Of a stretch of 49,898 nt of DNA, positions 39,211-48,818 are shown one piece after another. The translations under genes and the position numbers were made by a program. How positions within the stretch are numbered: the first letter of the stretch is position 1; the number at the start of each line of letters is the position of its first letter. The stretch is from Bacteroidetes bacterium QS_9_68_14 (GTDB lineage Bacteria > Bacteroidota > Rhodothermia > Rhodothermales > Salinibacteraceae): contig PXTT01000055.1 in the NCBI GenBank assembly GCA_003022535.1, positions 3,235-53,132 on the forward strand. Reading direction: 5' to 3'. Under the pieces are notes generated by a model. That model saw only the letters and a program-made list of their open reading frames with translations, made no database searches and was not told the DNA's origin.

Positions 39211-39420
39211 CGCTCCGGGCGAACAAAAAACCGGCCAGGGCTGAGGGACCGACCAGGTGTGCCAGGGCGAAACCGTCGCCCAGAAGGCGTAGCGAAGAAC
39301 GGCGTCGCCCGACGAAGAGCAACGCCCCGTCCAGCACGCGAGCGACGATCTGCCCTCCCGATCCTCGACGCGCAGGGAAGGCCGTTCACCGCACGACTGG
39401 AGGGACGCAACGGCGGGGGA

Positions 39421-42400
39421 TCAGTTGGCAAGCGTCGTCGGGACGGGCGGCACGTCCAGATCCTCAACGCGCTCATTGAAGGCCTGCACGTCCTGCTCGA
39501 CCGCCTCGTTCAGGCGGCTTCGGACGCGCGCCCACTGCTCCTGCAGGTCCTGGTAGCGTTGCCGCGCGCCGTCGGTCGGCGGCCCCTCCGGCTCGGCCAC
39601 GTGGCCGTACAGATAGGCGATCTGGTTGTCCAGCTGCGGCGGGTAGTTGATCATGTCCTGCCCGCTTTCGTTGCGCGTCTGGATCATCGCCTGCTCGATG
39701 GCGCTGAGCTTCTCGGAGAGAGCCACGGCCCGGTCGACTAGGTCGTCGCTGTAGCCGGCCCGCTCGGCCTGCCCGGCGACCGCGAGCATGTGTTCTCGCA
39801 TCAGGCGCACCCGCTCGATGGCGGCGTAGACCTCCTGCAAGGTGCCCGCGATGTCGGTGGCGAGGGTGAACTGCTCCCGCAACCCTTGCTGGGTCACGTC
39901 GGTGAGGCGCGGGTCTTTCTTGACCTCGAAGGAGCGCGTCTGCGTCTCTCCGTTCACGGTCATCCGCACCTCGTAGGTGCCCGGCACCGCCTTCACGCCG
40001 CCCGTGTAGCCCCAAGTGACGGATCGGTCGGGCGTGGCGAGCGGCGGGGTGCGCAGGTTCCACACGTACTGGTTCATGCCGGCCTGCTTCGTGAGCGGCC
40101 CTTCCTCCTCGTTCACGAATTGCTGGTCCTCGAAGCGCTCGGCCGCGGCGGCCTCGGTGTGCACGCGCTTCGCCTCGAAGCGCTGGCGCTCGGCAACCTC
40201 CATCCCGGCCATGCGATAACCCGGCGGCCCGACCGTCTTCGTCGAGTCGCTCGTCAGGCGGCGCATCACCGTCCCGTCGGGCGCGACGATCTCCATCGTG
40301 ACCTCGCCCTCGGGCCGCTCGTCGAAGCTGTAGAAAATCGACGCGCCGTTGGGCGGGCCCTCCGGCCAGCGCCCCTCGCCCCCGGGGTTTATGCTGACGC
40401 GGTGCGCGGCGGCGGGCTCAAACAGGTGCCGCTCGCTCTCGCGCACGTCCTCGGTGAGCTGGCGCAGCGGGCCCAGCTCGTCGAGCACCCAGATGGAGCG
40501 GCCCTGCGTGGCCACGACCAGGTCGCCTCGGTGTACCTTCAAGTCGGTGATCGGCGTGGTCGGCAGGTTGAGCTGGAGCGGCTCCCAGGTGGCCCCGTCG
40601 TCGGTGCTAAAGAACATGCCGAACTCGGTGCCGGCGTAGAGCAGGCCCTCGCGCTCAGGGTCCTCGCGGACGACGCGCACAGGGTAGTTGGCGGGAATCC
40701 CGTTTTCGCCGTCGGCGAGGGGTTCCCAGCTTGCGCCGTAGTCGTCGGTGTGGAAGAGGTACGGGCTGTAATCGTCCTCGCGGTAGCGGAAGACGGCTGC
40801 GTACGCCTCGCCCGGCTGATGCGGGCTTGCCTCAATGCGGTTCACCGTCGCCCCCTCGGGCAGGTCAGCAGGCGTGACCTCCGTCCATTCGCCGCCGCCG
40901 TCGCGCGTGATGTGGATGCGCCCGTCGTCGGTACCGGCCCAGAGCGTACCCTGCTGGTGCGGCGACTCGGTGAGCGCGAAGATGGTGCCGTACACCTCCA
41001 CGCCGGTTCCTTCGTTGGTGAGCGGCCCGCCGCCGAACTCCTGGTGCATCGGGTTGTCGGTCGTCAGGTCCGAGGAGATCGTCTCCCACGTCATCCCACC
41101 GTCGCGGGTGCGGTGCAGGCGCTGAGACGCGTGGTACACCGTGCTCGGGTTGTGCTGCGACACCTGGATCGGCGAGACCCACTGAAAGCGCTCCTTGAGG
41201 TCCTTCGGGGCCTGCCCGAGTTGGAGCTGCGGGTACACCATGACGTTGCGTGTCTGCTGCGTCTCGCGGTTGTGGCGCGCGATGACGCCGCCGTAGCAGC
41301 CGGCGTAGACCGTCGAGGGGTCGTCGGGGTCGAGCGAGATGGGCCCGGTCTCGCATCCGCCGACGGCCTCCCAGTACTGCTTCGGTGAGACACCGCCCGA
41401 GTTCCAGTTGGGCAGACTGATCGTGGAGTTGTCCTGCTGCGGCCCGTAGACGTGGTACGGGAACTGGTTGTCGACCGTCACGCTGTACATCTCGGCCGTC
41501 GGCTGGTTGTACATCGTCGACCAGCTTTCGGCGCGATCGACAGACACTTGCCCGCCGCCGTCGTTGGCCACGACCATCTCGGTCGGGTCATTCGGCCGAA
41601 TCCACAGGTCATGCACGTCGCCGTGCGGCACCTCATAGCTTTCGAAGCTCTCCCCGCCGTCGACACTCTTATACATGCCCGTGTTGAGCGCGTAGACGGT
41701 GTTCGGGTCCTGCGGGTCGGCCTGGATGTGCATGTAGTAGTACGCGCGCTGGCGCAGCTTGCGGTTGCGGTTGACGCGCTTCCACGTGCGCCCGTGGTCG
41801 TCGGAGCGGTAGATTCCGCCTTCTGGCTCCTTCGCCTCAATGATCGCCCACACGCGGCTCGGGTCCGCCGGCGAAACGGTCACGCCCGACTTCCCGACGA
41901 GCCCCTTCGGCAGGCCGTTCGAGAGCTTCCGCCACTCCTCGCCGCCGTCGGTCGTTTTGTAGAGCCCGCCGTCTTCCGAGCCGCTGTAGATGGCCCACGG
42001 CTTGCGCACGCCGCTCCACATCGAAGCGTAGATCTCGCGGGGGTTGTTCGGGTTCATCGACAGGTCCACCGCGCCGGTCGAGTCGCTGACGTGCAGGACG
42101 CGCTCCCATGTCTCGCCGCCGTTTTCCGAGCGGTAGACGCCGCGCTCCTCGTTATGGCCGAAGGCGTGGCCCAGCGCCGCCACGTAGACGAGGTCGGGGT
42201 CCTCGGGGTGGATCTGAATGTCCCCGATCTGGCCGGCCTCGGGCAGGCCCGCGAACTGCCAGCTCCGCCCGCCATCGGTGCTTTTGTAGACGCCGTGGCC
42301 CGTCGAGGTATTGCCGCGAATGCAGGCCGAGCCGGTGCCGACGTAGATCACGTTCGGCGCGGCCTTCGAGGCGTTGACTGCTCCGATGGAGCCGCCGAAG

Positions 42401-42699
42401 TACCCGTCGGAGATGTTCGTCCACGACTTCCCGAGGTTGGTAGTGCGCCAGACGCCGCCGCCGGTGGTGCCCATCAGGTAGGTGTGCGGACGGCCCGGCA
42501 CGCCTGTCACCGCTGTGGACCGGCCGCCGCGGTAGGGTCCGACCATGCGGTAGTCCATGCCCTGGAAGTAGGACGAGTCCACCTGCGTGCCGGGGCGCGG
42601 CGCGTCGGGCTCGCCCGTCTGCGCGAAGGCCTGCTGCCCGGCAGGGGCGCACCCGGCGGCGAGAAACAGAACGGCGAGAAGAACGGGAAAAAAGCGCAT
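39421..42699 (-). CDS. lipoprotein with BNR/sortilin-type beta-propeller repeats (WD40/YVTN/BNR-like glycosyl hydrolase superfamily)
   Basis: Lipobox LFLAAGC; repeated GGVWRTTNLGKSWTNIS, GVYKSTDGGRSWQFAG, GVYRSENGGETWERV, GLYKTTDGGEEWRKL, FFSTDDGATWEPL. Confidence 0.9.
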   Translation of the reverse strand: MRFFPVLLAVLFLAAGCAPAGQQAFAQTGEPDAPRPGTQVDSSYFQGMDYRMVGPYRGGRSTAVTGVPGRPHTYLMGTTGGGVWRTTNLGKSWTNISDGYFGGSIGAVNASKAAPNVIYVGTGSACIRGNTSTGHGVYKSTDGGRSWQFAGLPEAGQIGDIQIHPEDPDLVYVAALGHAFGHNEERGVYRSENGGETWERVLHVSDSTGAVDLSMNPNNPREIYASMWSGVRKPWAIYSGSEDGGLYKTTDGGEEWRKLSNGLPKGLVGKSGVTVSPADPSRVWAIIEAKEPEGGIYRSDDHGRTWKRVNRNRKLRQRAYYYMHIQADPQDPNTVYALNTGMYKSVDGGESFESYEVPHGDVHDLWIRPNDPTEMVVANDGGGQVSVDRAESWSTMYNQPTAEMYSVTVDNQFPYHVYGPQQDNSTISLPNWNSGGVSPKQYWEAVGGCETGPISLDPDDPSTVYAGCYGGVIARHNRETQQTRNVMVYPQLQLGQAPKDLKERFQWVSPIQVSQHNPSTVYHASQRLHRTRDGGMTWETISSDLTTDNPMHQEFGGGPLTNEGTGVEVYGTIFALTESPHQQGTLWAGTDDGRIHITRDGGGEWTEVTPADLPEGATVNRIEASPHQPGEAYAAVFRYREDDYSPYLFHTDDYGASWEPLADGENGIPANYPVRVVREDPEREGLLYAGTEFGMFFSTDDGATWEPLQLNLPTTPITDLKVHRGDLVVATQGRSIWVLDELGPLRQLTEDVRESERHLFEPAAAHRVSINPGGEGRWPEGPPNGASIFYSFDERPEGEVTMEIVAPDGTVMRRLTSDSTKTVGPPGYRMAGMEVAERQRFEAKRVHTEAAAAERFEDQQFVNEEEGPLTKQAGMNQYVWNLRTPPLATPDRSVTWGYTGGVKAVPGTYEVRMTVNGETQTRSFEVKKDPRLTDVTQQGLREQFTLATDIAGTLQEVYAAIERVRLMREHMLAVAGQAERAGYSDDLVDRAVALSEKLSAIEQAMIQTRNESGQDMINYPPQLDNQIAYLYGHVAEPEGPPTDGARQRYQDLQEQWARVRSRLNEAVEQDVQAFNERVEDLDVPPVPTTLAN

Positions 42700-42803
42700 G
42701 GGCTGCGGGCTGCTTTCAGAGGTGATGTGCGGAATAAGACGCTCAAGTCAGGAGACGCGTGCTCCTTCAGTGCTTAGACCTGCCGTGGAGACACGGCCGC
42801 AGA

Positions 42804-44081
42804 TCAAAAGTTCGGGTTTGCGTCGCGCTCGGCCTCACTGACGGGAAACACCGTACCCGGCGCCTGCACAGTAGGAGCGTTCTCGTTCCACCGCGGGGCT
42901 TGTTCCCCGAAGCGATACAGGTCGTGCAACCGCCGTCCCATCATGAATAGATTAGCTTTGCGCTCGTACTCAAGCATCTGTGCAACCGAAAGCTCGCTCG
43001 TCGCTGGGCCGTAAGAGGGAAGTTCGCTTGTCTCGCGGACGAGGTTGATATGGCGCACAGCTTCCTCCTGATCGCCCTCAACGAGAGCGGCCTCTGCCAG
43101 GATGAGGTGCATTTCCTGACTAGAGGTGTAGGTGATCGGTGCGTATTGCCCCTCCGTGAAGCGTTCGACGAGAGCGGCAGTGCGTGGGTCAGGCTCGCTG
43201 CTGACCGGATCAGTAAGGTTGGCGTATATGTCTGTAACTGCCATTTCCTGGCGATTGTTAACCTGGTCAGCCACGTAATTTACGACGCTACTCGGACCGA
43301 AGAGAAACTGGTATTCCTCGTCGGCGGTCTCCTCGACGAGCTCAAAGTAGCTTCGCGCGTCTGCCACGGCCCCTTCCGGGCTTACGTACGACCTGTCAGG
43401 AATCTCACCAGGAGGGTTTAGCACCTCCCATACAGCCCGCCCGTGTTTGGCCCGGGCGCGCGTAGCCAACACCATTTCTTCCATGTCGGTGGCATTTTGG
43501 CTCCGCGCAATTTGTAGTGCATTGTCGAGGTACCCAATAGCCGTATCGTAGAGCTGCTTCATGTTTGCAGGCCCGATAGGCTCGCCCGCCTCCCCTTTCG
43601 AAGAGAGGGCAAAGTTCTCGAAGAAGTCGCCAACGAGCAAGTAAGACAAAGCGCCATAATGGTAGGCCTGCGCTAAAACTAGGTCGTCTTCGAGCTCGCC
43701 GTTTTCCCGGAACTCTTCGATTCGGTCGATGGCGTTGTCGGCCGTCCAGCGCGCCTCTCCCACGAATGGAAAGGCCACGCCTACGAACTGATTGAGCGGA
43801 TTGTTGATAAACCCGAAATCCATCTGGTTCCAGGCATCGTAGGAACCGATCCAGTACAGTTCGTCGCTGGCTATGCCGTGAAGCGCGTACATGTAGCCGT
43901 AAGCGCGCGAGGTAGTAACGATTGACCCATTGGTCAGAGCACGGGCCGACGTGGGATCTTCGAGATCCTCTTCGATGAGGTCGTTCGGATTGTTGGTCGA
44001 CAGCAGCCCGTCGCAGCCTGCCAGCGCGCACGCCGCAAGGAGAATGGCAGCGGTGAAGGCTTTCGCCGGTGATCTTAGCAT
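42804..44081 (-). CDS. RagB/SusD family nutrient-uptake outer membrane lipoprotein
   Basis: LLAACALAGCDGLLSTNNPNDLIEEDLEDPTSARALTNG...; C-term MLEYERKANLFMMGRRLHDLYRFGE...PVSEAERDANPNF. Confidence 0.93.
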   Translation of the reverse strand: MLRSPAKAFTAAILLAACALAGCDGLLSTNNPNDLIEEDLEDPTSARALTNGSIVTTSRAYGYMYALHGIASDELYWIGSYDAWNQMDFGFINNPLNQFVGVAFPFVGEARWTADNAIDRIEEFRENGELEDDLVLAQAYHYGALSYLLVGDFFENFALSSKGEAGEPIGPANMKQLYDTAIGYLDNALQIARSQNATDMEEMVLATRARAKHGRAVWEVLNPPGEIPDRSYVSPEGAVADARSYFELVEETADEEYQFLFGPSSVVNYVADQVNNRQEMAVTDIYANLTDPVSSEPDPRTAALVERFTEGQYAPITYTSSQEMHLILAEAALVEGDQEEAVRHINLVRETSELPSYGPATSELSVAQMLEYERKANLFMMGRRLHDLYRFGEQAPRWNENAPTVQAPGTVFPVSEAERDANPNF

Positions 44082-44211
44082 AGGTGGGGGGTGCATTCGA
44101 AAGTCACTCGTGGCTTCGTTGGGAGCAACGACGAAAGCGTTCGCTCCGCCGAGCGGCAGCCTCTGCGTCTCGTCGCAAGACCACCCCGGCACGAAAATGG
44201 GACCTCAGCGC

Positions 44212-47200
44212 TCAGAACTGGATGCGCAGCGTAGCAGAGTATCTACGCTGCAGTGGAAAATTGTACACGTCGTTGCCCATCAGAAAGTTATTCTGAAGGT
44301 CGGTCCCACCCCCCCGACCGATGGAGTTGACCTCAGGGTCGCCGCCGCTGTATTTCGTCCACAGCGCCAAGTTGCGAGCGCCCAACGTGAACGAAGCGCC
44401 CCTGAGCACCTCTCCGCTCAGCCCGTCGAGCAACGACTCGGGGAGCTGGTAGGTAAGGCTCAGTTCACGCCACCGCACGAAGTCAGCACTTTCGACCGTG
44501 TTCACACCGCTGAAGGGAGCCAGCGCCAAATACTCGTTGACCCACTCCTGGGCCGCTTCGAAGCGCACTTCAGGATCGTCCAGGGGATTGTAGTTTTCGT
44601 CGACCCCCCCAGTGATGTAATCGCGCTGTAGCCGCGCAGCGCCCGGCGTGTTGCGCCCGACCGCCTCGCCGGACCTGCGAAAAGCATCCGTGAGGTTGCT
44701 CACGTAGTAATTCCCCGTCTTGTACTCGAAGAGCGTTTCCAGCCGGAAGTTTTTGTAAGAGAACGACCCCCCGAAGCTTCCCTTCCAGTCGGGCACAGGC
44801 TTGCCGAGATAGTGGTCCAGGAAGTCGCCGTCGCCACTTTCGTCGGCCCGCAGCACGTAGCTGTTGAGCTCGCTCAGGAGCGAAGTCGAGGGGGTGTCTG
44901 GGTCGATCTTGTCAAAGAAGCTGATCAGTTGTCCACGCGTGTCGGGCTGGCCGTCTTCATTTGTGTCGAAGGGAAAGCGGCCCTCGGGAGCATCGAGTAT
45001 CTTGGCTCCGAAGAAAGCGCCCGGTGTATACCCCTCTTTGATAAAGTTGCGCGTGCGCGGGTAGCTTCCTCCCACCTTGATGGACGACGCGCCGCCCAAT
45101 GAAGTGACTTGCTGCCACAGGTACGAGGCGTTTGCGAAAAGCTGCACGTTGAAGTCGTCGGTATTGAGCAGCGCCGCATCTAAAGCAAGTTCTAGCCCTT
45201 GCCCTTTCAATTCTCCTATGTTGTCGAGTTGGGGAGCGCGAAAGCCGCCTGTGAGGGGGAACTGTCGAGACACGAGAGCACTGCTCACCGTTCTGTTCCA
45301 GTAGGTGGCCTCGAGAGCGTATCGGTCGTCGTAAAAGGCGCTCTCCAGCCCTACCTCCCACTCCGTAGATTCCTCCGGCTGCAAGTCTGGGTTGCCCAAG
45401 TTTGACGGCACGATGCCTGCCCCGAACTCGGACGAAAGGGGGGCATATGTCGTAAGGGCATCGAAAGCTCCAGGCTGCAGGCCCGATTGTCCCCATGCCA
45501 CTCGAACACGCAGTGAGGAGAGCGGGTCGGTACCCTCCTCCGACCAGAACGGTGCGTCCGTCAGCGGGAGGGACCCCTGAATTTTAGGGTAGAATGCCGC
45601 ATTGAAGTCTTGTCCGAAAGCGCTATTGGCATCAAGGCGCCCTCCGAGTGTGAGAAAAACCCAGTCATTGTATCCCAACTGTTCCTGTCCAAACACGCCC
45701 AGCGTGATCACTTCTTGTCTAAACTCGGTAGCGTCGCGCTGATCTGCCGCCTCCACGACTCCGAGACCCGGCCCCGGGAAGTTAACCCCCTCGGTTCCGC
45801 TGGCGTGCAGATCCGAGAAGAACCCCTGTGAGCCGACGACAAATGAACTCTCAAAGCTGCCGAACTCGTTTTCGAGGGTGCCTTTCACGTCGTAGGTGAG
45901 TTCCGTATTGTTGCGGTCGCCCGTGTAGCGAGCCCCTCGCGGAGTCTCTTGGGAAAACCCATCGATATTGTACCCGAAGGGCCACGTCTCCACGTCCTCC
46001 TGATTGCTGAAGTCTGCCCCGAAGGTAGCGTCGAGCGTGAGCATGTCGAGAGGATAGTAGCTTATGCCAACGCTCCCGTTGTAGTGCTGCACGCTCTGCG
46101 TAGTAGTGATCTGAAGCACTTCGTCTGGGGTCGCGAAGACGGGGCTGCCCGTCAGGTTGTTTTCGCTGATGAGCCGTGGTTGCCCGAAGACGGTGAGGGG
46201 GAGCGGGGCGTAGATGTTGTTGCTGTTCTGGAAGGTCTCGTTGGAGCGGTCTGTGTAGCTCGTCGTCGCGGTGATTTCCAACTTGTCGCTCGGCGTAATA
46301 CTGAGGTTGGCGTTGAACTGACCAAGCTGCTGAGTATCTGCGGTGAGCGTAGACTCCCCGGCTCCGTAACCGCGGTCTCCCTTCGCCCCGAAAGGGCCGT
46401 CTTCCTGCGACCACCGACCGGCGAGAAAGTAGGTCACCGCATCGTTTCCCCCAGAGGCTGAGAGCGAGTATGTTTGGTAGCGCCCCGTTTCGTAGAGGTC
46501 CTCAACGAAGTCAGCCTGCGCGACTTCGTAGGCCTGGTAGTCCCCCTCCATGTTGCTGCTAATTCGGGCAGCGACCTCTTGGGCTGACTGCTCGAGCTCG
46601 CCCTGGCTGTTGTAGATATTACGCCCGAAGCCGGCAATAGGCTCATATACGTCAGGATACCGGCCAATTCCTTGCCGTGTCTGAAAGGAAAGCTTCAAAG
46701 GGCCGGCGCTTCCTTTCTTGGTAAAAATCTGAATCACGCCGTTGGAAGCTTCGCTCCCGTAGAGCGTGGCGGCTGCCGCCCCCTTCAGCACTTCCACGCG
46801 ATCGATCGCCAGAGGGTTGATGTCGTCGAGGCGGGAAGGAGTCCCTCCCCCGCCAGCTCCGACTGTACCCGAAAATCCCCCACCTGCGTCTACTCGCACA
46901 CCGTCTATGTAAACGACGGGCTCGTTGCTCTGCGAAAGGCTGGCAGAACCGCGAATACGGATGCGCGACCCCTCCCCCGTCGTGCCGCTCGAAGGCAGCC
47001 CTTCCAAGCCGGGCTCGCGCCCCTGTAGCATGTTGGAGAAGTTCTTTACGGGCGCCGTCTGAAGGTCAGCGGCATCGATAGTCCCGATGCTATTGCCGAG
47101 TTTGCGTTGCTCGACGGGGCCTCCCGTACCCGTGACAACAACCTCATCGAGATTGATGGCGCTCTCCTGTAGCGTGAAATCAATCGAAGTCGTCTCGCCA

Positions 47201-47523
47201 GAAGTTAAAGTAACTTGCTTTGATTTGGTGCGGTAGCCGACGAAACTGGCTTCAACGGTGTGCTCTCCAGCAGGCACACTTTCGAGCGTGTATTTTCCTT
47301 CAGGCCCTGTCACACTTCCGATCTGCAGGTCTTTGATGGCCACCTGCGCGCCGGGCAGTGTCGTGCCATCTGTGTTTTCTACAATACCTGCTATTCGTCC
47401 TTCCTCGTTGTTCTCTTGCGCAACAGCCGCAAAAGGAATCTGAAGAAGGAGCATCATCAACATCGAAGCAAGCATCCACCTTGCTCCTTTCACGGCCCGC
47501 TGCTTCGTACTTCGGTTCACCAT
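44212..47523 (-). CDS. SusC/RagA family TonB-linked outer membrane protein
   Basis: GRIAGIVENTDGTTLPGAQVAIKDLQIGSVTGPEGKYTLESVPAGEHTVEASFVGYRTK; INLDEVVVTGTGGPVEQRKLGNSIGTID; IRGSASLSQSNEPVVYIDGVRVD; LKGAAAATLYGSEASNGVIQIFTKKG. Confidence 0.96.
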   Translation of the reverse strand: MVNRSTKQRAVKGARWMLASMLMMLLLQIPFAAVAQENNEEGRIAGIVENTDGTTLPGAQVAIKDLQIGSVTGPEGKYTLESVPAGEHTVEASFVGYRTKSKQVTLTSGETTSIDFTLQESAINLDEVVVTGTGGPVEQRKLGNSIGTIDAADLQTAPVKNFSNMLQGREPGLEGLPSSGTTGEGSRIRIRGSASLSQSNEPVVYIDGVRVDAGGGFSGTVGAGGGGTPSRLDDINPLAIDRVEVLKGAAAATLYGSEASNGVIQIFTKKGSAGPLKLSFQTRQGIGRYPDVYEPIAGFGRNIYNSQGELEQSAQEVAARISSNMEGDYQAYEVAQADFVEDLYETGRYQTYSLSASGGNDAVTYFLAGRWSQEDGPFGAKGDRGYGAGESTLTADTQQLGQFNANLSITPSDKLEITATTSYTDRSNETFQNSNNIYAPLPLTVFGQPRLISENNLTGSPVFATPDEVLQITTTQSVQHYNGSVGISYYPLDMLTLDATFGADFSNQEDVETWPFGYNIDGFSQETPRGARYTGDRNNTELTYDVKGTLENEFGSFESSFVVGSQGFFSDLHASGTEGVNFPGPGLGVVEAADQRDATEFRQEVITLGVFGQEQLGYNDWVFLTLGGRLDANSAFGQDFNAAFYPKIQGSLPLTDAPFWSEEGTDPLSSLRVRVAWGQSGLQPGAFDALTTYAPLSSEFGAGIVPSNLGNPDLQPEESTEWEVGLESAFYDDRYALEATYWNRTVSSALVSRQFPLTGGFRAPQLDNIGELKGQGLELALDAALLNTDDFNVQLFANASYLWQQVTSLGGASSIKVGGSYPRTRNFIKEGYTPGAFFGAKILDAPEGRFPFDTNEDGQPDTRGQLISFFDKIDPDTPSTSLLSELNSYVLRADESGDGDFLDHYLGKPVPDWKGSFGGSFSYKNFRLETLFEYKTGNYYVSNLTDAFRRSGEAVGRNTPGAARLQRDYITGGVDENYNPLDDPEVRFEAAQEWVNEYLALAPFSGVNTVESADFVRWRELSLTYQLPESLLDGLSGEVLRGASFTLGARNLALWTKYSGGDPEVNSIGRGGGTDLQNNFLMGNDVYNFPLQRRYSATLRIQF

Positions 47524-47669
47524 AGTAGGGCTGTCAAAACTGAGTGTAAGCCACGCGATTGAAGACTGGAAAGGCACTTTAATCATGTGCCGAGGAGAAA
47601 ACGCTCTTCTGTAGTGGGACGATTTTCTTTTCCTTCATCTTACGGCTTCTTGCCCTGAGACCGGCGCGC

Positions 47670-48010
47670 TTATGCCGAGGCCGCCGCCCGCGGCTCGCTG
47701 GCTGCTTGCGCTGGGACGCCTGTTTCCGGCTGCGCCCCATTCCCGGAATCGCTTGTCGCAGCCTTCGACGGCGTGGTGCCGCCCTGCTCGTGGGGCACCA
47801 AGACGTGCCGAGACGACGGCCGAGGCCGCACCGTCGCGCCGTAGATCCTGATGACGGCCCCGCTGGGGTGGATCGAATGCGGGATGTCGTAAAACCTTGT
47901 ATTCCGCCAGTCCGGGTTTTCAAGCTGCCGTCGGTAGGGGTTCAGGTTCGGAAGCGGGTTCTTTGGTGGGGAGCCAGCGGCAGAACTCCTCCCCCTTTGA
48001 GGTAGCGCCT
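47670..48010 (-). pseudogene. unassigned C-terminal coding fragment without a usable start
   Basis: Minus strand reads PKNPLPNLNPYRRQLENPDWRNTRFYDIPHSIHPSGAVIRIYGATVRPRPSSRHVLVPHEQGGTTPSKAATSDSGNGAQPETGVPAQAASEPRAAASA*. Confidence 0.35.
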
Positions 48011-48227
48011 GCCAGCAAGGCCACTCCTCGTGCTGCTCGGCGCGGAGCGCACCCCGAGGGGGCCGCCAGACCGACCGCTGGTTCTGAAAGACATGGACGA
48101 CGCTCTCGCGCCGTCCGATACACCGATTCGGGCCTCAATTTTCCGTTGACTCGGTTCGATTGTGCCCTCATCGTAACAGGTCTTACGTTCAACGTCAATC
48201 AAAATTAGGAAACTGTTCTTCTTTAGG

Positions 48228-48287
48228 GCCGAGTCGCACCATCTGGGGGCTGAGTCGTACCAGCCGGGGGCCGAATCGTAGATCAAG
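48228..48287. repeat. 21-bp tandem repeat, ~2.6 copies
   Basis: GCCGAGTCGCACCATCTGGGG / GCTGAGTCGTACCAGCCGGGG / GCCGAATCGTAGATCAAG. Confidence 0.8.
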
Positions 48288-48363
48288 ATGCCCAATGCTA
48301 ATCAGGGGTTGAGCGCGAGCAGCAGTAGCGTCGCGGCGGCCGGTCGCCCGGAACGCACGAGCG

Positions 48364-48403
48364 AGCCGTTCCCAGCAGGAACAAGCCGTTCCTGGCAGGA
48401 ACG
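48364..48403. repeat. two tandem 20-bp units, each a GTTCC-N5-GGAAC palindrome
   Basis: AGCCGTTCCCAGCAGGAACA / AGCCGTTCCTGGCAGGAACG. Confidence 0.85.
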
Positions 48404-48818
48404 CCCCTTCGAGGCTCGCTGGACGCCGCTGGTCTTCTCGCCCGGGGTCCAGTCGAATAGCTTGAATAGCGACGCAACCGGCTGCCGCCCGCTACTGACG
48501 GCCTTCGAGAATAGCTTACCGGCAGCCGAAAGGTGGACGGTCAGCACCGCCTCGTCCCAGTGAAGCCGGGCCTCGTCGGTGAAGCCGGGCCTGGAGCGCT
48601 TGCAGACGAACAGGTGGGTAGATCCGGGCGAGCGTGGAACCGGAGTCCGTGTCGCCAGCGGCGGCTTTCGGGGGAAGCAGCGTCAGAAGACGCCGCGAGG
48701 GAAAGAGGCTCATAGGCCGAACGGCAGTATGGCCGCCGCGGCAGGGGGGCATGCGCGAGGCGCCACGCGAAAGAAAGAAGCGTTGCTCTCCTTTCCCCTC
48801 CCGTCAGATCCTACTCCA

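Noticed and set aside
39790-42777. Large plus-strand ORFs (532 and 441 aa) opposite the BNR lipoprotein
   Set aside because: Antisense artefacts of codon bias.
47579-48563. ORF-track entries at 47579-47923, 47706-48005, 47920-48198, 48288-48563
   Set aside because: Mutually overlapping frames with low-information translations; the better-looking peptide in this region lies in a frame without a start codon and is reported as a fragment instead.
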